Source: F22 sp963675625 | Lineage (GTDB): Bacteria > Bacteroidota > Bacteroidia > Bacteroidales > Bacteroidaceae | Assembly: GCA_963675625.1 (NCBI GenBank) | Contig: OY776497.1 | Location: 2,294,001 to 2,358,000 of the forward strand | Direction: 5' to 3' | Length of the DNA stretch: 64,000 nucleotides | In this document: positions 14,972-23,300 of the stretch, piece after piece | Layout: each line of letters begins with the position of its first letter | Position numbering within the stretch: position 1 is the first letter of the stretch | The notes under the pieces: model-generated | What the model was told of the DNA's origin: nothing | What the model saw: the letters and a program-made list of their open reading frames with translations, nothing else | The model's database searches: none | Program-made: the position numbers and the translations under genes

Positions 14972-16492
14972 ATGAGTAAAATCAAGAAAATTCTTATCGC
15001 CAATCGAGGTGAGATTGCGGTGCGCATCATGCGTTCTTGCAAGGAGATGGGGATAAGTACAGTGGCGGTGTTTTCAGAAGCTGATCGCACGTCCAAACAT
15101 GTGTGGTATGCCGACGAGGCTTATTGTATAGGGGGCGCAGCTTCTACGGAGAGTTACTTGAAAATTGAAAAGATTATTGAGGTAGCCAAACTCCATGATG
15201 TGGATGCTATTCATCCAGGGTATGGTTTCTTATCGGAAAACTCGCACTTTACTCGCCGGTGTATTCAGGAGGGTATTATTTTTATCGGACCCAATTCGCA
15301 GACGATGGATACGATGGGTGATAAAATATCGGCTAGAAAGCAAATGATCAAAGCTGGGGTGCCTGTGGTACCTGGTACTGAGCAGGGATTGCAATCGGCA
15401 GATGAGGCGGTGGAGGTAAGCCGTGCTATCGGTTTGCCTGTGATGATTAAGGCCTCTATGGGTGGCGGAGGTAAAGGTATCCGCTTGATACGAACTGAAG
15501 ACGAGGTGAGGGAGGCTTATATAAGTGCCAAATCGGAGTCTCTGTCTTCTTTCGGAGATGATACTGTGTATATCGAGAAGTTTGTAGAGGAACCGCATCA
15601 TATTGAGTTTCAAATATTGGGTGATACACATGGCAATGTGATTCATTTATGTGAAAGGGAGTGTTCTATTCAACGTCGAAATCAGAAGATTGTAGAGGAG
15701 AGTCCTTCGCCTTTTATCTCGCCACAAGTGCGTGCCGAAATGGGAGAAAAGGCGGTGATGGCAGCTAAGGCTGTCCATGTAGTTGGGGCTGTAACGATTG
15801 AGTTTTTGGTCGATAAGCACCACCATTTCTACTTCTTGGAGATGAATACGCGTTTGCAGGTAGAACATGCCATTACGGAGCAAGTGGTGGATGTGGATTT
15901 GGTCAAGGAGCAAATTAAAATTGCGGAGGGACAGGTGTTGTCGTTGACACAGGATGATATTCAACAACGTGGACATGCCATCGAGCTGCGTATCTGTGCG
16001 GAGGATGCGGACATGAATTTTATGCCTGCACCTGGTGTTATCAAGAAGATTATTGAGCCCAACGGATTAGGGGTGCGCATAGATAGTTATGTGTATGAAG
16101 GATACGAAATCCCGATTCATTATGACCCGATGATGAATAAGCTGATTATTTGGGCTGTAAATCGTGAATATGCTATCGAACGATTGCATAGGGTGTTGTA
16201 TGAGTATAAAATCACGGGGGTCAAAAACAATATCAATTACCTAAAGAGTATCATAGAAATTCCTGATTTTATAGAAGGGAAATACGATACGGGGTTTATC
16301 GCTAAACATGCCGAAAGCATCAAAAATGCAAAGTCGTGTGTCGATGAGGAAACTGAAGATATAGCTATGATTGCTGCGTATATCGATTATCTAGTCAATC
16401 TGGAAGAAAATAGTTCGGACAATAAGGCGGATAATCGTCCTAACAGCCGTTGGAGAAGTTTTGGTTTACACAAAGGAATTTTAAGAATCTAA
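14972..16492 (+). CDS. Biotin carboxylase subunit of an acyl-CoA carboxylase
   Basis: 506 residues, ATP-grasp biotin carboxylase: uses ATP and bicarbonate to carboxylate the biotin on the carrier protein encoded next. Motifs are KILIANRGEIAVRI (about 6-19), the glycine loop SMGGGGKGIRL, ERECSIQRRNQK, and the active-site LEMNTRLQVEH. The C-terminus is about 50 residues longer than E. coli AccC. Given the partners it is more likely the A subunit of propionyl-CoA carboxylase than of acetyl-CoA carboxylase. The next start is 2 bases after the stop, and the operon lies behind the B12 riboswitch. Confidence 0.9.
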   Translation: MSKIKKILIANRGEIAVRIMRSCKEMGISTVAVFSEADRTSKHVWYADEAYCIGGAASTESYLKIEKIIEVAKLHDVDAIHPGYGFLSENSHFTRRCIQEGIIFIGPNSQTMDTMGDKISARKQMIKAGVPVVPGTEQGLQSADEAVEVSRAIGLPVMIKASMGGGGKGIRLIRTEDEVREAYISAKSESLSSFGDDTVYIEKFVEEPHHIEFQILGDTHGNVIHLCERECSIQRRNQKIVEESPSPFISPQVRAEMGEKAVMAAKAVHVVGAVTIEFLVDKHHHFYFLEMNTRLQVEHAITEQVVDVDLVKEQIKIAEGQVLSLTQDDIQQRGHAIELRICAEDADMNFMPAPGVIKKIIEPNGLGVRIDSYVYEGYEIPIHYDPMMNKLIIWAVNREYAIERLHRVLYEYKITGVKNNINYLKSIIEIPDFIEGKYDTGFIAKHAESIKNAKSCVDEETEDIAMIAAYIDYLVNLEENSSDNKADNRPNSRWRSFGLHKGILRI

Positions 16493-16494
16493 TC

Positions 16495-17010
16495 ATGGAA
16501 ATACATATTGGAAATAGAGTGGCGGAGATCGAGCTGCTCAGCAAGGAGGGAAATCAGGTGTGTCTATCGTTGGATGGACAGGAGTATGAGGTGGATATTA
16601 CGATGTTGCGCGAGGGGGTGTACTCTATTTTGCATGATGGCAAATCGTATAATGCCGAGTTGACTCACTCGGATGATAGAAAAAACTATCAAGTGAATAC
16701 TGGGTTTTCTACGCAAAACGTGCAGATTATCGATGCTAAGGCCAAATATCTTCGTCTCAAAAGAGGGGGTGAGGATAGGCAGGATGATAAAATCATCTCG
16801 CCTATGCCGGGCAAAGTGGTGAGTATTCCTGTGGAAGTGGGCACGCAACTGCAGGCTGGAGACACAATCATTGTGATTGAGGCTATGAAGATGCAAAACA
16901 ATTATAAGGTGGCATCCGACTGTGTGGTCAAGGAGATTTTAGTGACCGAGGGGGAAGCTATCAAGTCTAATCAGTTGCTGATTAGACTGGGGGTATTAGA
17001 TATGAAATAA
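16495..17010 (+). CDS. Biotin carboxyl carrier protein
   Basis: 171 residues beginning MEIHIGNRVAEI. The N-terminal 100 residues form an unassigned beta-rich domain. The C-terminal 70 are a biotinyl domain with the acceptor motif EAMKMQNN, Lys being biotinylated, preceded by ISPMPGKVVSI. It carries the carboxyl group from the biotin carboxylase to the carboxyltransferase. It sits between those two genes with gaps of 2 and 11 bases. I start at the ATG three bases after the upstream stop. Confidence 0.9.
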   Translation: MEIHIGNRVAEIELLSKEGNQVCLSLDGQEYEVDITMLREGVYSILHDGKSYNAELTHSDDRKNYQVNTGFSTQNVQIIDAKAKYLRLKRGGEDRQDDKIISPMPGKVVSIPVEVGTQLQAGDTIIVIEAMKMQNNYKVASDCVVKEILVTEGEAIKSNQLLIRLGVLDMK

Positions 17011-17021
17011 AAAAGTATATT

Positions 17022-18554
17022 ATGACACATGATGAATTGTATCAATCGTTAGAAGACAAGAATAAGTCGACAGAGTTAGGTGGTGGAACGCAACGAATAC
17101 ACAAACAGCATGAGGCGGGTAAGCTGACTGCGCGTGAACGTATAGAGGTGCTTTTGGATAAAGGGTCTTTTGTGGAACTCGATAAGTTTATGACGCATCG
17201 TTGTACCAACTTTGGTATGGATAAAAGCCATATCGCTGGGGATGGTGTGGTATCGGGATATGGATGTATAGATGGGCGTCAGGTCTTTGTGTATGCTTAT
17301 GATTTTACGGTATATGGCGGGACACTTGGACCTGTCAATGCCAAGAAGATCGTGAAGGTGCAGCAATTGGCCTTGAAGAATGGGGCACCTATCATTGCGC
17401 TGAATGATTCGGGGGGTGCACGTATTCAAGAAGGGGTGGAGAGTCTGTCTGGATATTCATCTATTTTTGCACAAAATACGATCGCTTCGGGGGTTATCCC
17501 TCAGTTGTCGGCCATTTTAGGACCTTGTGCAGGAGGGGCGTGTTATTCTCCAGCATTGACCGACTTTATCTTTATGGCGGATAAGAGTAGCTATATGTTT
17601 GTCACTGGACCTGATGTGGTGAAGACAGTAACTCATGAGGAGGTGGACAAAGAGGAATTGGGTGGTGCCTATACGCATAGTAGTACGAGTGGGGTGACTC
17701 ATTTTGTGTGCAATTCCGAAGAGGAGGTGTTGATGTCTATGCGTGAGTTGTTGAGTTTCTTGCCTTCCAATAATATGGAGGATGCTCCGGTAGTGCCTTG
17801 TACAGATGATGTGCGTCGTGAAGTGCCTGAGCTGCAAGAAATTGTGCCTGTCGATCCCAATGTGCCTTATGATATGAAGGATATTATCGAACCCGTTTTG
17901 GATGATCATTATTTCTTTGAAGTAATGGCGCATTTTGCCAAGAATGCACTTGTGGGTTTCGGCCGTTTGGAGGGAAAAACAGTGGGTGTTGTGGCCAATC
18001 AACCTAGTTTCTTGGCTGGGGTATTGGATATTGATAGTTCAGATAAAATCGCTCGTTTTATACGTTTCTGCGATTGTTTCAATATTCCTATTATCACTTT
18101 TGAAGATGTGCCAGGTTTCCTACCAGGTACTGTGCAGGAGCATCATGGTATCATACGTCATGGAGCTAAAATAGTGTATGCGTATACTGAGGCCACTGTG
18201 CCTAAAATTACGCTCATCACCCGTAAAGCATATGGTGGTGCTTATATCGTGATGTCTAGTAAGGAGACGGGAAGTGATGTCAATTTGGCTTATCCAACAG
18301 CAGAAATCGCTGTAATGGGTGCCGAAGGTGCGGTCAATATTTTGTATCGCAAGGCGGATGATGAGACGAAGAAGAAAGCGGTAGAGGCATATCGTGATAA
18401 TTTTGCCAATCCATATAGAAGTGCTGAGTTGGGGTATATCGATGAGATTATTTTGCCTAAGGATACACGTCTCAAATTGATTCAAGCTCTGGAGATGGCT
18501 AAGAATAAAATACAGTCTCATCCACCAAAGAAACATGGAAATATTCCATTATAA
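17022..18554 (+). CDS. Acyl-CoA carboxylase carboxyltransferase (propionyl-CoA type)
   Basis: 510 residues with the two crotonase-like carboxyltransferase halves. Visible motifs are GGTQRIHKQHEAGKLTARERI, ALNDSGGARIQEGVESL and GPCAGGACYSPALTDF in the N half, and EDVPGFLPGTVQEHHG and RKAYGGAYIVMSSK in the C half. These are shared by propionyl-CoA carboxylase beta and methylmalonyl-CoA decarboxylase alpha. No membrane beta subunit or gamma subunit lies nearby, so a soluble propionyl-CoA carboxylase interconverting propionyl-CoA and methylmalonyl-CoA fits best. Methylmalonyl-CoA mutase, the next enzyme, needs B12, which fits the riboswitch upstream. Confidence 0.9.
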   Translation: MTHDELYQSLEDKNKSTELGGGTQRIHKQHEAGKLTARERIEVLLDKGSFVELDKFMTHRCTNFGMDKSHIAGDGVVSGYGCIDGRQVFVYAYDFTVYGGTLGPVNAKKIVKVQQLALKNGAPIIALNDSGGARIQEGVESLSGYSSIFAQNTIASGVIPQLSAILGPCAGGACYSPALTDFIFMADKSSYMFVTGPDVVKTVTHEEVDKEELGGAYTHSSTSGVTHFVCNSEEEVLMSMRELLSFLPSNNMEDAPVVPCTDDVRREVPELQEIVPVDPNVPYDMKDIIEPVLDDHYFFEVMAHFAKNALVGFGRLEGKTVGVVANQPSFLAGVLDIDSSDKIARFIRFCDCFNIPIITFEDVPGFLPGTVQEHHGIIRHGAKIVYAYTEATVPKITLITRKAYGGAYIVMSSKETGSDVNLAYPTAEIAVMGAEGAVNILYRKADDETKKKAVEAYRDNFANPYRSAELGYIDEIILPKDTRLKLIQALEMAKNKIQSHPPKKHGNIPL

Positions 18555-18585
18555 CCGTTTGGTTATTACTATATTCTATTGAAAT

Positions 18586-18617
18586 CAGCGCTCGGGTCTG
18601 TGAAGATCTGGGCGCTG
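18586..18617 (+). terminator. Terminator of the carboxylase operon
   Basis: CAGCGC...GCGCTG forms the base of an imperfect hairpin 31 bases after the carboxyltransferase stop, followed by GTCTTTATG. The converging methyltransferase gene ends 38 bases later. Confidence 0.5.
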
Positions 18618-18655
18618 TCTTTATGCTTGTGTGGTGGGTATGTATGAAAGGTGTC

Positions 18656-19210
18656 TTACCCAATCAATAGGCTACGACTGAAAAATATCTGTGGCTTATC
18701 AAAAATCTTAAATCCATTTGAGAGCGCCATCTTTTCGACCGATGCCATGTCTTTTTTACTGACGTGTACAAGTGGTTCGACAATCATGATCATTCCCCCA
18801 GGGTTTAACAGTGATTTCAACTCGTTCAATAACTGTTCTTGGGCGGGGACTTCATGAAACATCCAGAATAGTACGATAAAGTCAAAGGTGGTGGTTAAGC
18901 CTGTGGAGTCGGTGTGGCATTGATGGAGCTTGATGACATCTTTGTAGGGATGGCCTTGTATCTTTCTCTCTACTTTATCCAGCATCTCTGGTTGGATATC
19001 GGCAGCGATTACTTCTCCATTTTGACCAACTAATGCGGCTAGATCTGGAGTGCAAAATCCAGGACCACAGCCATAATCTAGTACATGAAAGCCTGGTTGA
19101 ATATAGGGGCTGAATAGCTTATATGGATTTTGGACGAGATGTCGTATCTTGGTGTCCAAACTCGCGGCATATTTGTGGGAACAAATATCTTTATGGTGTA
19201 TTTTTTTCAT
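18656..19210 (-). CDS. Class I SAM-dependent methyltransferase
   Basis: 184 residues. The SAM-binding motif LDYGCGPGFCTPDLA is near residue 45, an acidic AADIQPEML follows, and LFWMFHEVPAQEQLL and LNPGGMIMIVEP match the UbiE/Methyltransf_11 type fold. The substrate is unknown. The N-terminus (KKIHHKDICSHKYAASLD) is rich in His and Cys, which is unusual and might bind a metal. It is the last gene of the operon with the ECF sigma factor, with 11 bases between the genes. Confidence 0.85.
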   Translation of the reverse strand: MKKIHHKDICSHKYAASLDTKIRHLVQNPYKLFSPYIQPGFHVLDYGCGPGFCTPDLAALVGQNGEVIAADIQPEMLDKVERKIQGHPYKDVIKLHQCHTDSTGLTTTFDFIVLFWMFHEVPAQEQLLNELKSLLNPGGMIMIVEPLVHVSKKDMASVEKMALSNGFKIFDKPQIFFSRSLLIG

Positions 19211-19221
19211 TGTTTCGTTTT

Positions 19222-19746
19222 TTATTCATACAGTGTATTTAAGCGTTTGCGTAGTTCCATAACGGCATAGCGCTTGCGTGATATTAATGTGTTGATAGGG
19301 GTATTTGTCGCTTCCGAGATCTCTTTAAACGAGATACCTTGCAGTTCGTGTAGTTCGAAGACATCTTGTTGTTCTTTAGGAAGTGTTTGCAAAGCTTTTT
19401 CTAGCTCTTCCCAGATGACAGAACGGATATATTCTGTTTCTGGGTTTTGTTTGTCATCGATCAATACATCGGATAATGCCATGCTTGCACCATCATCGTC
19501 TTGATTGTCTCCTAGGTAGGGCATAGATTCTTCCTTGTGCTTGCGGGAGTAATCAATGATTTGATTGCGGGCAACATGGTAGAGCCACGAGGAGACCGAT
19601 TCTATAGGGTCTTCTCGATTGGCGACGATAAACTTGTAGAAAATATCTTGCACCATATCATCTGACATGGCTTTAGAAGATATATAGCTGTCTATATACC
19701 TTTTTAGTTTACCGCTGTATTTTGTATATATATCGTTGATATGCAC
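19222..19746 (-). CDS. ECF-type sigma-70 family RNA polymerase sigma factor
   Basis: 174 residues. Region 2 includes DDMVQDIFYKFI and SWLYHVARNQIIDYSRK (about 28-80). A variable linker with acidic LGDNQDDDG follows, then region 4 with LPKEQQDVFELHELQGISFKEISEATNTPINTLISRKRYA-type helix-turn-helix (LQGISFKEISE through TLISRK). Its stop-to-start neighbours are very close: the membrane protein gene ends 2 bases upstream and the methyltransferase gene starts 11 bases downstream. No FecR-type anti-sigma gene is present. Confidence 0.9.
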   Translation of the reverse strand: MHINDIYTKYSGKLKRYIDSYISSKAMSDDMVQDIFYKFIVANREDPIESVSSWLYHVARNQIIDYSRKHKEESMPYLGDNQDDDGASMALSDVLIDDKQNPETEYIRSVIWEELEKALQTLPKEQQDVFELHELQGISFKEISEATNTPINTLISRKRYAVMELRKRLNTLYE

Positions 19747-19748
19747 GT

Positions 19749-20078
19749 CTAAGACTGTTGATCGGAATCTTCATTGGGGGTACACATAAAATGCCTTATG
19801 TGTGCACGTCTTTCGGCTCTATCCATTTTTGAAAATCTAGAATGAAAGCGTTCGTGAGCGGTGTGTATATGGGATCTATGTGATGGCCAAAAGCCGCCTG
19901 TAAGTAGTCGACCAAGTACCATTAAGCCCATTGTTTGCCAATAGTTGATTGTTGTCCATCCTGTAATGGAGGGAATAAGGGCATTCCACAAGACCATGAC
20001 ACCTGCTACTACAAGGAGGAATACACAGCAAAACATAAGGCCGTGGCCTATATGTGTCATTATTCTTTTCTTTTCCAT
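19749..20078 (-). CDS. Small two-helix membrane protein, possible sigma partner
   Basis: 109 residues with two predicted membrane helices (about 12-33 and 44-62), then a His- and Arg-rich tail: WPSHRSHIHTAHERFHSR followed by RAERRAHIRHF. The core LWNALIPSITGW, NYWQTMGLMVLGRLLTGGFW resembles uncharacterised proteins that I recall next to sigma-70 factors in Bacteroidota. It lacks a recognised anti-sigma domain, but its position directly before the sigma gene makes an anti-sigma or sensor role plausible. The His-rich tail could bind a metal. This role is inference. Confidence 0.7.
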   Translation of the reverse strand: MEKKRIMTHIGHGLMFCCVFLLVVAGVMVLWNALIPSITGWTTINYWQTMGLMVLGRLLTGGFWPSHRSHIHTAHERFHSRFSKMDRAERRAHIRHFMCTPNEDSDQQS

Positions 20079-20082
20079 CTTT

Positions 20083-20223
20083 TTATTCTATGATTTTTTT
20101 TACTGCTCCATACTGGCATGCATGTATGCATGCACCGCAACCTACGCATTGTTGTGGATCTATTTGTAAAGATACAAACTTGCGTGGTTTTTTGGGTTTC
20201 TCTTTTATATTTCTCAAAAACAT
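20083..20223 (-). CDS. Very small single-cluster 4Fe-4S protein
   Basis: 46 residues: MFLRNIKEKP, a basic stretch, then SLQIDPQQCVGCGACIHACQ and YGAVKKIIE. The pattern CxxCxxCxxxC (Cys26, 29, 32, 36) followed by a small-residue tail is the ferredoxin [4Fe-4S] binding motif, with VSLQID as the preceding strand. In ordinary clostridial-type ferredoxins the fourth ligand is followed by Pro; here it is Gln. The gene ends 4 bases before the membrane protein start and is the first gene of the sigma-factor operon. It could be an electron carrier or the redox/oxygen sensor of this system. Confidence 0.75.
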   Translation of the reverse strand: MFLRNIKEKPKKPRKFVSLQIDPQQCVGCGACIHACQYGAVKKIIE

Positions 20224-20397
20224 GATTTTATACATTTAATAGTTCAACATAGGAAAGGCCTTCTACTTATTGAGACGTATATAACGATGAAATATTGTAT
20301 GCAAAGACGACTTTTTTAAGAAAAAATAGAGAAAACATCTTGACAGGTTCTATCAGGATGCTTCCTCTATATACGTGTTGTCCAGAAAATGGGTGTT

Positions 20398-23300
20398 TCA
20401 GGATTTGATATTTTTTAAATATTCGCTCGGGGTCATGCCATAGGTTTGTTTGAAACAATTTCTAAAATACCCGCTGTCATTAAATCCGCATGCATATGCG
20501 GCTTCCGATATATTATAGCCTTCTTTAAGCATCAAGCGTAGACCTTGTTTTAGTCTGAATTTACGGATAAACTCGTTGCCCGACATGCCTGTGAGACTTT
20601 TGATCTTTCGGTATAGCGTGGAGGTACTCATATGCATCTTTTGAGTCAAGAAGCTTATATCTAAATTCTCTTCTGCTAAGTTCTCACTGACAATATCGGT
20701 GAGACGCTGCAAAAATTCTTCATCCAATCGACTCAACTTGACATCTTCTGATGGTTGTACTATGGTAGATGTAGCAGGTGCATTATCAGGGATGTTTTCT
20801 ATATCGTGCGTTTGTTGCTGAGCGATAATATGGGCCAATTTCTTCCGACTTTCCAATAGGTTGTTGATACGACTATGCAGTAGTTTGGCACTGAATGGTT
20901 TGGTGAGGTATGAATCGGCACCACTATCATATCCCTCTTCTTTGTCATGAATAGAGTCTTTGGCTGTCAGCAGAATAACGGGGATATGGCTGGTACGTAT
21001 ATCGCCTTTGACGAGTTTACATAATTCGATACCGTTCATAACAGGCATCATGATATCACTAATGATGATGTCAGGGATGTCTTCTTGTGCTTGTGTCCAG
21101 CCTTCTTGACCATTGATGGCAGTTAAGATGCGATAGTCTTCATTAAATGATGCGGCGATGTATTCGCGGATGTCATCATTGTCTTCTATGATAAGAATAA
21201 GGGGACGGTTGTCGGTTTCGTCCTCTGCTTTTAGGTCTTGGGAAGTCTCCAAATGAGCCGCTTCTGGTTTGTCTTCTTTATGTAAGGCGTTGGGGTAGCA
21301 GTTGTATGTCAAGATGCGGAAAACAAAGGTTGTGCCTTTACCAGAGGCACTCTCCACTTGAAGGGTGCCTTCGTGTAGGTCGACCAAAGATTTAACAAGG
21401 GCTAGTCCAATGCCTGTGCCTGATGCTTGATGCTTGCCTTTGACTTGGTAATAACGGTCGAAAATATAAGGCAGGGCTTCGGCATCAATGCCATATCCTG
21501 TGTCGCTCACTAGAATTTCGGTATACTGGTTGTCGCTTTCTTGTACTTGATGGAGCTCTAGTTTTATTTCTCCCTGTACGGTGTACTTAACGGCATTGGA
21601 CAGTAGGTTGTTTAGTATGGTAGAGATGACATCTGAATCGTAATAGATCTTTTCTGATACAGATGGGATATCGAGCTGAAACGTCACTTGCTCATTGCGA
21701 TTCAGTTCCTTATATCGAAGGCCTATTTCGGTAACTAAGTTGTGTAGATTGCCTTTGCTTACGGTGAGTTTGCGGTTCTGTGTTTCTGTCTTACGGAACT
21801 CCAGTATCTGGTTGACTAGGTTGAGTAGGCGAAGGGCACTACCATGAATGACGCTTATTTTTTGGCTGTATGCTTTGGGGAGTTTAGCATCATTGATAAG
21901 GTCTTCCAATGGACCAATAATAAGGGTTAGTGGGGTACGCAACTCGTGGGTGATGTTGGTGTAAAAACGTAGGCGTTCTTGATTTAGTTCTTGTTCGTTA
22001 TGGCTCTTTTCCCGTTCGAGTTCCAAAGAACTCTTCAACTTCAAACGACGCTTATAAAAACGAAACCAGAAGATAGTACCTATGATCAAGATGATGGCAT
22101 AGCATGTTTGAGCATACCATGTTTGCCATAATGGAGGATGGATATATACTTTTAATTTTGCGATGTGCTTGTTGTCCCAGTCTTGATTGTGTAGGCGTGC
22201 CTTGACTTTGAAGGTGTATTCGCCTGGAGGTAGGTTACGGAAAGTGACTTGATTTTCTCCTTGTGTGTTGGTCCAGTTGTTTGATAGCCCATCGACTAAA
22301 TAAGCATATTCAGCCATGGGGGATTGAGAAAAATCAGGGATGGTAAAGCGAATGCGGAAGGAGTTGTGTGCATAGGGCAATTCAATCTTTCCATGTGCTT
22401 TTGGTTGCAATACTGGATTGCTTCCTTCTTCTATTTGTCCGCTGATGCCCAAACATTCTACTATGCCAACAGGAGTAATGGTTTGTTCGCGTACAATATC
22501 TTTGGGATGAAAATAACAGACGCCATTGAGCGAACCGAAATAGATGGTGCCATCGGAACTTGCTGCAACGGAGCCGTCACTGAAGTTTCTAGCTTGTATG
22601 CCATCATATCGGCTATAGCTAGCTATTTCCTGTGTCTTGGGGTTTAAACAGGCTATGTTTTCTGTGGTGCTAATCCAGATGTAGCCCAATTTGTCCTCAT
22701 AGATGGCACGTACGTAGACGTCTTTCAATCCTTCGTCGTATCTGTATCTTTTGGTGTCTTCAGGTCGAGAGGGATGTGCGAAGCAATTGAGCCCGTCTCT
22801 TGTAGCGGCCCAAATCCTTTTTTTACGGTCTTGATATAGGTGGATGACGGCATTGGTACAAAGGCCCTTTTCATCGGTGATGTGATGAATCAATTGGTCT
22901 TTTTTATCAAAAACATAGATGCCGTCGCCATAACTTCCTATCCAGAGTAGTCCCTTGGCATCGCGTACGATCCCGTAGACAGAAAGAAAATGCATTTGTT
23001 CACCAATTGCTGTCTCTTGATGTAATCGCCCTTTTTGATAACTATATAATCCCCCTTCTGCACCTATCCATATTTTCCCATCTGTGTCTGTAAAAAAACA
23101 ATAGGTGGCTTCTGTACTTTTAGTTAGGGGGATGCGTGTGGTGTGTCTTGTTTGTGGGTTAAAGCGTAGGATCCCTGCATCGCTCATGCCAAGCAGTAGG
23201 TCGTCTTTGTAGCGAACAATGGCATTTATCTGACCGTTTGAAGCAACGTTGGGATTAGAAAATGAATACGATTCGATAAGTTTATTCCCCATAAAAAGGA

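Noticed and set aside
17022..18554. Methylmalonyl-CoA decarboxylase (sodium pump) alpha subunit
   Set aside because: The membrane beta subunit and small gamma subunit are not adjacent, while a biotin carboxylase is, so a carboxylase fits better. The sequence alone cannot fully exclude the alternative.
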